The translations under genes and the position numbers were made by a program. This document shows, in pieces, positions 23,101 through 34,754 of a stretch of DNA of 64,000 nt. Numbering within the stretch: the stretch's first letter is position 1; every line of letters starts with the position of its first letter. This DNA comes from Colius striatus. Taxonomy: Eukaryota; Chordata; Aves; Coliiformes; Coliidae. The stretch is taken from contig NC_084790.1 in the NCBI RefSeq assembly GCF_028858725.1, positions 2,548,001 through 2,612,000 of the forward strand, in the 5' to 3' direction. The notes under the pieces are model-generated. The model saw only the letters and a program-made list of their open reading frames with translations. It was not told where the DNA came from and did not search any database.

Positions 23101-25860
23101 TGTGCGGGGCTCTGGCTCCCCTCTGGGCAGCCGTTGCCAGGACACCGGCTCTGCCTCTGGGCTCGGGGCTGCCCCGGGGCTCGGGGCCTGAGGGCTGCTG
23201 TGGCCACAGCAGACGGGCGAGACCCTCAGCATGGGGCTGCTGGGCCTCGGGCGCAGGCTGTGTGCAGGGGCAGGAGGGGCTGGGTGCTGCCCGTGGCGCT
23301 TTAGGCCCTGAGCACAGGGGCAGCCTTCGGCTGTGCTCACAGCCGGTGCTGGTGCCCAGTCCCTCTCCCGCCCCAGCGCCCACCCGCACCGATGGAGCCC
23401 GAGGCCACACGTGGGCTGCAGCATGAGGGACACTCTGTGTGACTGTGTCAGTAAAAGGAAACAAGAAGATTTCCTTCTGTGCTTCTCTACAACTCCTGCT
23501 GCCCAGTCCCTTCCTGGGAAGAAGGACTGTCCATAGGTGCTTTGGAAGACAAATGACTATGTACTGACTTCTTCCTCTTGCCTTGTGTTGCTGAGCAGGA
23601 CACCTCAGGGCATGGAATCCCGCTGGGGTCAGCGCGGGACATTTCCTCTGGCTTTGCCCCATCCCGAGCTCTGGCTCACCCCCAGCCCACTGGCCTTTGC
23701 TCAGGGCAGTTGGAAAGAGCTTTGCTGCTCCATGGTATCTTCATGTTCAGGGAAAAAAAACCTCACAACAACCCCATGGAAATGTGGTGACATTTGTTGG
23801 GAAAAAGGAGGACACAAGAGGCCTCCAATTCATAACTGCAGTTCAATACTTGCCAAGCTTTCTACGGTTGACGAGAGACCTCCAAAGGAACCGCAGAATC
23901 CATGACATGAAATTCCAGCGGGAAGACTCATTGATTTCCCATGAAACTCTCATTTCTCGTTCTTCAGTTCCTTTCAGGGGAAATCTGTTCCTCCCCCATA
24001 CACACACACTGTTTGTGTCGTGTGTCATCTTGGTCTAAAAGAGCATGCTCTCCATCAACCGAATCAACACAAATGTCTGGACTTCACTAAAGGCCTGAAA
24101 CGATCACGACAGATGTCTTCTGGAGCTTTGGCTCTGCTGGTCTGCCCAGTGGCCTACTCCAAACTGCAGTGCAGCCTCACTTGGCCAGGGAGTGTCTAAA
24201 CTGAGGGCAAGGGCAGCGAAATGGGGGCATAGTGGCAACTTTGGGATCTGCTTAAAAATATTCTTGAAAACATTGCCAAAGATGCTGGTTGAGATCTTTC
24301 CCTTTCTTGTTTTTCACGGCAGCTTCTGCTGCAAATAGGTTTGGAAACGCCTGGTGTTTCCAGGTAGAGAATTCTGGTCGTTTCTGAAGGGAAATGGGCC
24401 CCAGATTGCTTTTTGGGGGTTTTTTTTGTGGTAAATCTGGTACGCTGTCTGTGCTACAGTAACAGAGCTGCCCAGTGCCTGGGTTCTCACAGCTGTACAG
24501 TTCTTGATAGGAAAAGGTGAACCAATCAAAACACTCCCAAACGCTGCAGTCTTTGTTTTCCTGGGTGGGTGTATTTCTTTGGAACTGCTCTCCACAGTTT
24601 CTCAGGCAGGATGCCTTGGCTCAGTTTCTAGTCCCTCTTGTATGAAAAACCCATTTTTTAAGGAAAGTCTTAAGGAGATGTGGTTTAGGCCCATCAGGGA
24701 ACAAAGAGCATGACTAGCCTGGAGTACCAAAGAGGCTGAGAATTGCTCAAGGCCAGGGAGAGCTTAATTGCCGCTTCAGGTGCAGGACAAAACTGAGCAG
24801 GCTACTGGGTTTGGGGAAGAAAACAGGAAATAATGTAATGCAACATCAACTAAAACATACCCCCAAAACCCAAAACATAACCAAGATCAAACAACACACA
24901 GGAATACAACAATGAAGAGTCCGACCAGCCTTTTGAAGAACACCTTCTTGCCACACCTCCCCTCTTCCCGGGCTCCGAGCCCTGATCCCGGGGTTTTTAC
25001 CTCGTCCCCCCTTGAACAGTTGGGGGGTGGGCGGGGCGGGGAGTGGGGGTTTCAGGCAGTCTATTCCCGATGGCTTCTGCCCATTGTCCCTCCTCTCAGG
25101 ACAGGTGGGCTCCGCACCCATCCTCCCTGCAAGTCCTTGGGGTAACTCACACACAGGGCAGCCCTGCGTGGGCTGCTCCGACGCACACTTATCCCAAAGG
25201 CTGCAGCTCCTCTTTGCCTCTCGTGTGGGGCTGCTCTGGGCCCGCAGGCTCTCCAACACGGCCTGGGCCATGGCCGTCTCCCCACACAGTCCCTCGCCCG
25301 TCCCAGCTCACTCACACGGAGCTGCTGGTAACTCTCAGCCCTGCCATGGGTCTCCATAGCTTGCAGGGGCACAGCTGCATTCTCGCCACGGCTTGCAGAG
25401 GGGTCTCTGGTCTATTGCTTCTCCTTCCTTCCTCCTTCTCTGGCTGAAGGGCCCGCATGGTCGCCTCCACCTTGTATCGCTCTGACACCTCCCACCAGCA
25501 CTTCAAATTCCCCTCCCCTAAATAGTGCTGGCAGAGGCGCCAGATTGGCCCAGCCGGGCCGGAGGTGCGTGTGAACCCAGGAGCCGGGGGGGAGAGTCTG
25601 CAAACTCTTTACCGGGCCTTCAGTGCAACTCGCTCCCCCTGTTACTAAGCCAAAAGCTGCTCCTTGCTAAACCAGAACACCGACAAACAGAAATAAATGG
25701 CAGTGTCATGACAAGGGAAGATACACCGGGTTTAATCTTCACATAGTGTCCATTTGAGCAGAAATGGATGCCTCTGGTGCTTCTGCAGGAGAAAAATGGT
25801 AGGAGATATCACAGGAGAGCAGGGGAAGCACCGGGGAATCCACGTCTAAAGGATGTTGTG
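23101..25860. repeat. array spacer, copy 2
   Basis: 23101-23740 is promoter-proximal GC-rich flank of gene copy 1, also present at 31925-32563. 23741-25860 matches spacer copy 1 minus the 674-base LTR; the empty integration site is at about 25768-25775. No gene recognised. Confidence 0.7.
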
Positions 25861-25882
25861 GGTTTGGGCCTGTTGTTGCAGC

Positions 25883-25888
25883 TTTATT
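25883..25888 (-). terminator. polyadenylation signal AATAAA, gene copy 2
   Basis: TTTATT on the plus strand, in the same position relative to the stop codon as in copy 1. Confidence 0.8.
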
Positions 25889-25931
25889 AAAGGACAGAGT
25901 TTCCCTGAGGCAAGCTGCAGCTCTGCCCAGC

Positions 25932-28900
25932 TCATTGGAAGTACTTCAGCACTCCCAGCCTCCTTCTTGATCTCAAGGGCTCCCTCGCAGAGCTCAGGCT
26001 GAAGCTGGTCTGAAGCGCCAGGGACCGGATGGCGGGTTCGTTGGCTTCGAGAGACACGCGACGAAGAGCTGTGAGCGGAAGCAAGAGAGCCCAGATGAAG
26101 GCCCGTGTCTGCAGAGGCCCCCAGGCATCCCCTCCAGACCTTGCTCCCTACTCACCACTGTGGACCTCAGACATCTTCTCCTGGCTTTGGCCCCTCAGTC
26201 CGGCGAGCCCTAGGCACAGAGCGTGGTCAGACCTCCCGCTGCCAGCAGCGCAGCTCCCGGCCCTGCCCCAGGCCTCCTGCCCCTCCTGCCGTCCTGTCCC
26301 AGGGCTGGCCCCGGGGAAGCCCAGGGACCACAGCGGCCGGCACTGAGCAAGGCGGCCACCACGGCCAGCGGCCCAGGGTGGTTCCTGGCCACCAGCACAG
26401 CGTCAGGGACAGGGGCTGGGCTCCCGAAAGAGGGACCGCGGGGGCTGTGGCTCACCGATGAACCTGACGGCCGCCTCTCGCAACGGGGCCTGAGGATCCT
26501 GCAGGTACGGCAGGCTCTGGTTCAGGTACCCTTCAGTCCCACGTTTGTCCTTCACCAGCTGGGGAGAACAGAAGCGTTTGGGCACGTGACACAGTCTCTC
26601 TGCTTGCCCAGAGAGGAGCCTTCTGCCAGTACCCCCACATTGCCGAGACCCCTCCCTCCCTCCCGCAGGGAGCTCGAGGGTCTCTGCTCCTGCACACAGG
26701 GCACCCTTAAGAATGTAACTGCAGGCTGTGGGCTCCAGGCTGCAGCAGGGCAGGCCAGGGCAGCCCGCAGCAGCTGCATCACGTCTGGCAGCAAGGCCTG
26801 CATTTGTCTGGCCTGGACAAGAAAAAGCATTTTCTTGGTGTGAAGAGCTCCATGCCTGGGAAGCTCCCCGGGCAGCCCCCGGGCACCACCGTGACCAGAG
26901 GGCGTTTGGAGCGGTCATCCCGCCTCCTGACCGCCAGCCAAGGCCAAGTCACCACCTCACTCTCCGGCCCAGCCCCCGGCTGCCCACGTACCTCCCCTTG
27001 GCCGTAGCCCCGCTCACCATCTCTGCTCTCTCCGACAGCGTGATGAGGCCGGTGAGCGCCAGGGAGGCCACGGTCAGGCTGGTGTGCCGCAGGAACGGCC
27101 AGGCCTTGTACATTGGAGCAAACTCCCCCTCTTTGAAATGGTCCTCTGCCAGCAGCTGAAAAAAGCCCAGCGAGGAGAGAGTGGCAGAGCTGGTGGGGCT
27201 CCCCGCCGCGTGCAGCTCATGGTTCCCCCCCGAGGACAAGGGCACTGGGGCTTCCGCTGGTAACTCACAGCCAAGCAAGCGACCCAGGTGTCGTCTGAGG
27301 TGCTGCCAAAGAGCCTGGACTGCTGGTTCCGGAGCCTGGTGTGGAGCTCCTTCAAAACCTTCCGCAGAGTCTGCGGGACAGAGAATATCACCTCCCACAT
27401 GGCCATGCTGCTGCTGCAAGGCCAAGCGTGCCATCAGCAGGGCTGCCTTGGCCGCAGCAGCGTGGCCCGGGTCAGCCCCGTGGCACGTAGCCCCTATCCC
27501 TGGCTCGGGGTGGCCTGGGCAGGTGGCAGGAGCAGGCTGAGGAGGGGTTTGTGCCCCGTGAGGCTGGGAGGAGCGTGCTGGCGGGGATCTGGGCTGGCTT
27601 GGCCACTTTTGGATGCCATCCTGGGCTGGAAAGCGTCGGGGAATGGAGGGCCCTACTCCTAGGGGCTGTCCCACAGTATTCCTGCCTGGCTCTGGCAGCC
27701 AGGGAGTCTGCCAGCCCCTCTGCCCTGGGGAGGGAACATAGCTGCCGGGGCCAGTACCTGTCTCCTGATGCAGGCATCTCCAGCAGCGCCGTGACAACAG
27801 CCTTGGGGTTCCTGTCAGTCATGTGCAGGAGCAGAGAGTTCAGGCTCTGTCGGGCTGGTGCCGTGTGGATGCGTCCCAGGTTCTTGTGGATGCAGCTGAC
27901 GATCTCTGGCACCTGGAGGAGACACGGGGGAGGGGGATGCTGTCGCTGCTGTGCAGCCATTCCCTCGGCTGCCCTTCCAGTCCCTCTCTGCTGCCTGCAG
28001 GTGGCTTCAGGTGCCCGAGACATCCAGCTTTGGGTGCAAGCAAGGAGCAAGGCCTGCCAGGGCTGAAGGGCAGGGCAGTCCAGCCGCAGACCACTTACAT
28101 TCACATGCCAGAAGTCGTGGACTGTCAGGGCCGCATCCAGTACGCTGCTGCCCAGCTCCTTTTCATAGATGTTCACGTCCCCCAGCACATTGATGATGGC
28201 GAGGAAGACGTCAGACTTCTCAGAAGGCTGGAGGTATTTTCCAAAGGCCTATGGGAGAAGGAAGGGAGCGAAGACATGTCACACTGAGTGCCCTCCCTGC
28301 TGCTGCTGCAGAAAGCTGGGGCGTGCTGGTGGCCAGAGGGCTGGCGCTGCTGCGGGGACACTGGAGTGCAGCCCTGGCATTGTCCCTGTTGAGGGACGGC
28401 AGAAACCCTCTCAGCAGGGGCAGCGAGGCCAGGTCAGCCCCACTGATGCTGGATGCCTTTGCTCACACGTGTCCCCGCTGCTGCCGTGGACAAGCATCTC
28501 AGTAAGGGACCAGCAGCCCAGTACCTTGCTGATGTGACTGATGCTGGGCGAAGAGCGCAAGGAGGTGACCTCAGCTGCCCAGTCCTCTTGGAGCTTGGTG
28601 TTACCTGCTGGCAGGTCCATGCCTAAAAAGCAAGCCCAACACAAAAGAGTCACCAAGGCCCAGCAGCAGCCTCGGCAGCAAGCTCAACAAAGGCTGAAAT
28701 GGGCATAGAGGCTGATGCAGGTGTGCGGAGGCACGCAGCCCACCACAGCTTCTCTTACGCTTTTGCTGACAGTTGAGTATAAACAGGGAGCAAAGAGCCT
28801 CCAAAGCCGGATGCCGGGTCTCTTCTTCCCTGAGCGACATGAGGAAGAGGAGACGTCCCAGCAGCTGTCCAAGGACTGGGATGTGGGTCTTGCTGCAGGG

Positions 28901-31520
28901 GGCACGTCCGTCCTCATTTTGAGCGGCCTGGGCAAGGGCGGCAAAGGAGAAGAAGGGCTGAGGGCAGGCACCTGCCTGCGACTCACGCCCTGAACCCCAG
29001 CCAGAGCGTGCCCAGGGCTGGATGCAGGAGAGTCAGAGTCTCTCAGAGCAGCTCGGCTGGGCAGCAGCCCTGCGCAGGGAGAGCTGCCAGGCCTGGGCTC
29101 CCGCCATGCTCCCGAGGCACAGCCACCCAGCACGCACTGGGGGAAGAACTGGCTCCTGGCGAGGAGGAAGGGGGCTGGGGATAGAAGCCCATGGGAAACG
29201 GAGAGGCCAAGACCTGCTGTTGCTTCAGCACAGAGGCTGGCGGAGCACCCAGGCCTGTGCCCAGCCCCGCTGCACAGGCGCCTCTCAACTGCAGGCTGCA
29301 CCAGGGTGCAGGGAGCAGGAGATGGCCTGGCTGGTGACAACCTGGTCCTTACCTCCAGCAAAGAAGAGTTGGCCAGCCACTGGATCAGCACATAGATGCG
29401 CCCCACAGTCCTCTGGCGCACAGCAGCTCTGTCGGAGCTGGTGAAAGGCAGCAGCGTCTGCAAAGAGAGAGAGAGAGAGAGGCTGCTGGTGTGCCCTGGG
29501 AGCAGACACCTCCTCCAGCAGAAGCAGCACTGCTCAGCTCCTGGGCTGGACTCGCACAGCCCATCAAGGCTTCCTCAGATATCGAGCAAAGCCTGTACTG
29601 GGCTTCCTGCCCCTGGGTTCCCTTGCAGGTTTGGGACAAGTGCCCCCGGGGCAAGTCTGTGCCCAGGCAAGTAGACAGGCGCCACCCTCTACAGCCACTG
29701 TGCTGCAGAAGAGCCTGGTGGGCAGCCCCAGGCTACCCAAGGGAGGTGGGCTCCCTGCCTGAAGCACGCTCCCTCCCAGTCCCATGGCACTGCTGTGGGG
29801 ACCATCCACTTGAGAGAGGACAATCCCTTCTCTCTAGGGCAGGGAAGGGCCCCCGTTTGCACAGCTCAGACCTGGAAGATGGTCTGCAGCTCCTTACTGA
29901 GGCTGGAGGCAGAGCAGCTGCGCAACATCGTCTCCAGCATGGTGTCCATAGCCTCCAGGGTCTGCAAGGAAGACAGAGAGTAGTGGCAGTGTTCCCTGCT
30001 GTTCCTCTCACCCCCAGGAGGCCCAGCGGGGCCTGGCGGTGCCCAGAAGAGCCCCAGGGGCAGACGATGTGGCCCAGCCTACAGGAACGGCCCGAAGGGA
30101 GGAGGGTGGGAAAGCAAAGCCGAGAGCCAGCCTGCCCTGCCTCGCATCTCTGGTCCTGTCGCAGCATGGGGTGGACACAGAGCAGCCCAGAGGGCTCCCA
30201 TGGCTTACCCAGCTCTCACCTTGTTGTAGAGGGATGTGTCCAGGTCCCGCATTTCCTCTTGTGCAGGAAGCCTCAAGACACTCCTGAAGCAGGCCTTGAG
30301 GAGGCTTTCCTTTTGGTCCTCCGGCACCCCCTGCACCAAGCTGCAAAGGAGAGAGAGAGTGGGGCCGGTCATCACGCTGGGGCTGGGAGCAGCACCCTAA
30401 GGCCTGGTGCAGGCAGACACGGAGCTGCGGGGAAGGGCCCCCCCAGGACGGGTGGGCAGGTACCTCAGTTCGGCAAGGGCGAGCATGGCTTCCTGCCGCA
30501 CCGCTGTCTGCAGTTGGGTCCTGGACTCCTCTTTCAGCAGCGCCTGCAGAGCACAGCTGCAATGGGACCGGGCAGCTGCCAGCACCCAGTGCCACCAGCC
30601 CTTCACCCTGCCCAAGTGCTGTGCTCACAAGCTTCCAGGGCCAGGGGTCCTTGCCCCCTTCCCCAGAGCCACTGGCTCTCCCCTCACCTTGATTTTCTCT
30701 GCCAGCTTGCAGCTGTTGCACAAGACATCCAGGCCCCGGGTCAGGCCACGTGCCTTGGCACTTCTGCACAGGGTGCGGACGCTGTCGAGGAACTTCACCT
30801 TCTGTTCCTCATCCTGGCAGCAGAGAGACAAGCAGGGAGCATGAGAGGGAGGCACCCAGAGTCAGCAGGCGCAGAGCGCTGGGCGTGCAGTGCTGGGTAG
30901 GAGAGCTGGGAGAAGCAGCTCTGCCCAGCCAGCGTGCCTCTGGCAGCCCAGCAGGAGAGCCCCCGGCAGCAGCCTCTGGCACAGCCTCCTGCCCTGGCAA
31001 AGGCCGCACTTACCTCTCCTGGGCTGCTGACAAAGCCCCAGATGAAGTCCAACGTTTCCTGCTCCTCTATGTACACGGGTAGCCAGGAGGCATCTAAGAA
31101 AGGAGAAAAGCAGGCAGGGCTGTAGTCAGGGCAGGAAAGGGCCCTGTCCCACGACATCGCTGCCTGCAGCTAGTCTGTGCCCCGCAGTAGCAGCTGGGTG
31201 TCCCCTGTTCTCCCCTGCCTCGGGACAGGCTGTGCTGGGGCCAGCTCCAGGCCCTGAGCAGCCCCAGCATTCGGGCAGTGCCGTGCCCAGCCACCACGGG
31301 ACCCCCTTCTGCCAGCGTGCCGGGGAACCGTGCTGCTGGCATCAAGCCTGGTGTGCTGCCCGGCCCCAGCCCTGCCCAGAGCAGCAGGGCCCCTCTCTCA
31401 CCCAACTGCAGGGCCTGCACCAGGAACATCTTCTGGGGCTGCTGTGAGGAGCTGCTCTCCTGGCCAGCCCCATCGCCCTGCCAGGCCATGCTGGAGCAGC
31501 CAAGGAGCTTCATAATCATC
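25932..31520 (-). pseudogene. MROH-like protein, array copy 2, internally deleted
   Basis: The first coding exon is 31520-31402. The exons follow copy 1 down to the one starting at 26812 (ARQMQALLPDVMQLLRAA), which is cut near 26759 and joined to what is intron sequence in the other copies. About 1.05 kb is missing: the last two-thirds of that exon, the whole VFRDLMKIV exon and the following LLRWKGLRR exon. Reading on from the junction gives about 70 unrelated residues and a stop at 26552-26554. The exons 26558-26456, 26209-26156 and 26068-25932 and the poly(A) signal remain intact. Skipping the damaged exon might give a shorter protein, but phase and function are unproven. Upstream exons show only substitutions. 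Confidence 0.8.
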
Positions 31521-31764
31521 CTGCGGGATGAGGCCAAGGGGGGGGGAGGGCAGGGGCTGCTGGCGAAAGACGCAGGCTGCACTTGCTGGCTCCTCGCTGG
31601 GCTCCTCCTGCCCTGTCCCGTCGCTGTCCTGTCGGACACTGCAGGCTGGGTGCTGCAGCCGTGCTAAGCAGCTGCAGAGCAGGGTCATGTCACTGGGGCA
31701 GGGGCTGTTGGTCGGCCATGAGGGCTCCTGGTAGCCCTGAGACACTGGCTACCAGTTGGCGCTG

Positions 31765-31925
31765 GGCTGTCACTGCCCTGGGCCCGTCCTCCTCTGAGGT
31801 GATTCTGCCTCTGATTGGCTGTCACTGCCTTGGGCCCGCCCTCCTCTGAGGTGATTCTGCCTCTGATTGGCTGCCGCTCACACGTCAATCACGGCTGTGT
31901 CCCCCTCCTTCACTGCCATTGGCTG
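31765..31925 (-). promoter_or_regulatory. promoter of gene copy 2, with one CCAAT/GC-box repeat fewer
   Basis: Only two tandem units (31765-31816 and 31817-31868) are present instead of three; the 57-base variant unit (CTGCTGTGGACTGGG) is missing. The separate CCAAT (31918-31922) is kept. Confidence 0.7.
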
Positions 31926-34680
31926 TGCGGGGCTCTGGCTCCCCTCTGGGCAGCCGTTGCCAGGACACCAGCTCTGCCTCTGGGCTCGGGGCTGCCCCGG
32001 GGCTCGGGGCCTGAGGGCTGCTGTGGCCACAGCAGACGGGCGAGACCCTCAGCATGGGGCTGCTGGGCCTCGGGCGCAGGCTGTGTGCAGGGACAGGAGG
32101 GGCTGGGTGCTGCACGTGGCGCTTTAGGCCCTGAGCACAGGGGCAGCCTTCGGCTGTGCTCACAGCCGGTGCTGGTGCCCAGTCCCTCTCCCGCCCCAGC
32201 GCCCACCCGCACCGATGGAGCCCGAGGCCACACGTGGGCTGCAGCATGAGGGACACTCTGTGTGACTGTGTCAGTAAAAGGAAACAAGAAGATTTCCTTC
32301 TGTGCTTCTCTACAACTCCTGCTGCCCAGTCCCTTCCTGGGAAGAAGGACTGTCCATAGGTGCTTTGGAAGACAAATGACTATGTACTGACTTCTTCCTC
32401 TTGCCTTGTGTTGCTGAGCAGGACACCTCAGGGCATGGAATCCCGCTGGGGTCAGCGCGGGACATTTCCTCTGGCTTTGCCCCATCCCGAGCTCTGGCTC
32501 ACCCCCAGCCCACTGGCCTTTGCTCAGGGCAGTTGGAAAGAGCTTTGCTGCTCCATGGTATCTTCATGTTCAGGGAAAAAAAACCTCACAACAACCCCAT
32601 GGAAATGTGGTGACATTTGTTGGGAAAAAGGAGGACACAAGAGGCCTCCAATTCATAACTGCAGTTCAATACTTGCCAAGCTTTCTACGGTTGACGAGAG
32701 ACCTCCAAAGGAACCGCAGAATCCATGACATGAAATTCCAGCGGGAAGACTCATTGATTTCCCATGAAACTCTCATTTCTCGTTCTTCAGTTCCTTTCAG
32801 GGGAAATCTGTTCCTCCCCCATACACACACACTGTTTGTGTCGTGTGTCATCTTGGTCTAAAAGAGCATGCTCTCCATCAACCGGATCAACACAAATGTC
32901 TGGACTTCACTAAAGGCCTGAAACGATCACGACAGATGTCTTCTGGAGCTTTGGCTCTGCTGGTCTGCCCAGTGGCCTACTCCAAACTGCAGTGCAGCCT
33001 CGCTTGGCCAGGGAGTGTCTAAACTGAGGGCAAGGGCAGCGAAATGGGGGCATAGTGGCAACTTTGGGATCTGCTTAAAAATATTCTTGAAAACATTGAC
33101 AAAGATGCTGGTTGAGATCTTTCCCTTTCTTGTTTTTCACGGCAGCTTCTGCTGCAAATAGGTTTGGAAACGCCTGGTGTTTCCAGGTAGAGAATTCTGG
33201 TCGTTTCTGAAGGGAAATGGGCCCCAGATTGCTTTTTGGGGGTTTTTTTTGTGGTAAATCTGGTACGCTGTCTGTGCTACAGTAACAGAGCTGCCCAGTG
33301 CCTGGGTTCTCACAGCTGTACAGTTCTTGATAGGAAAAGGTGAACCAATCAAAACACTCCCAAACGCTGCAGTCTTTGTTTTCCTGGGTGGGTGTATTTC
33401 TTTAGAACTGCTCTCCACAGTTTCTCAGGCAGGATGCCTTGGCTCAGTTTCTAGTCCCTCTTGTATGAAAAACCCATTTTTTAAGGAAAGTCTTAAGGAG
33501 ATGTGGTTTAGGCCCATCAGGGAACAAAGAGCATGACTAGCCTGGAGTACCAAAGAGGCTGAGAATTGCTCAAGGCCAGGGAGAGCTTAATTGCCGCTTC
33601 AGGTGCAGGACAAAACAGAGCAGGCTACTGGGTTTGGGGAAGAAAGCAGGAAATAATGTAATGCAACATCAACTAAAACATACCCCCAAAACCCAAAACA
33701 TAACCAAGATCAAACAACACACAGGAATACAACAATGAAGAGTCCGACCAGCCTTTTGAAGAACACCTTCTTGCCACACCTCCCCTCTTCCCGGGCTCCG
33801 AGCCCTGATCCCGGGGTTTTTACCTCGTCCCCCCTTGAACAGTTGGGGGGTGGGCGGGGCGGGGAGTGGGGGTTTCAGGCAGTCTATTCCCGATGGCTTC
33901 TGCCCATTGTCCCTCCTCTCAGGACAGGTGGGCTCCGCACCCATCCTCCCTGCAAGTCCTTGGGGTAACTCACACACAGGGCAGCCCTGCGTGGGCTGCT
34001 GCGACGCGCACTTATCCCAAAGGCTGCAGCTCCTCTTTGCCTCTCGTGTGGGGCTGCTCTGGGCCCGCAGGCTCTCCAACACGGCCTGGGCCATGGCCGT
34101 CTCCCCACACAGTCCCTCGCCCGTCCCAGCTCACTCACACGGAGCTGCTGTTAACTCTCGGTCCTGCCATGGGTCTCCATAGCTTGCAGGGGCACAGCTG
34201 CATTCTCGCCACGGCTTGCAGAGGGGTCTCTGGTCTATTGCTTCTCCTTCCTTCCTCCTTCTCTGGCTGAAGGGCCCGCATGGTCGCCTCCACCTTGTAT
34301 CGCTCTGACACCTCCCACCAGCACTTCAAATTCCCCTCCCCTAAATAGTGCTGGCAGAGGCGCCAGATTGGCCCAGCCGGGCCGGAGGTGCGTGTGAACC
34401 CAGGAGCCGGGGGGGAGAGTCTGCAAACTCTTTACCGGGTCTTCAGTGCAACTCGCTCCCCCCGTTACTAAGCCAAAAGCTGCTCCTTGCTAAACCAGAA
34501 CACCGACAAACAGAAATAAATGGCAGTGTCATGACAAGGGAAGATACACCGGGTTTAATCTTCACATAGTGTCCATTTGAGCAGAAATGGATGCCTCTGG
34601 TGCTTCTGCAGGAGAAAAATGGTAGGAGATATCACAGGAGAGCAGGGGAAGCACCGGGGAATCCATGTCTAAAGGACGTT
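31926..34680. repeat. array spacer, copy 3
   Basis: Close copy of spacer 2 with scattered substitutions and no LTR insertion. No gene recognised. Confidence 0.7.
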
Positions 34681-34705
34681 GTGGGTTTGGGCCTGTTGTT
34701 GCAGC

Positions 34706-34711
34706 TTTATT
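34706..34711 (-). terminator. polyadenylation signal AATAAA, gene copy 3
   Basis: Last AATAAA in this position in the array. Copies 4-7 have lost the segment containing it. Confidence 0.8.
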
Positions 34712-34754
34712 AAAGGACAGAGTTTCCCTGAGGCAAGCTGCAGCTCTGCCCAGC

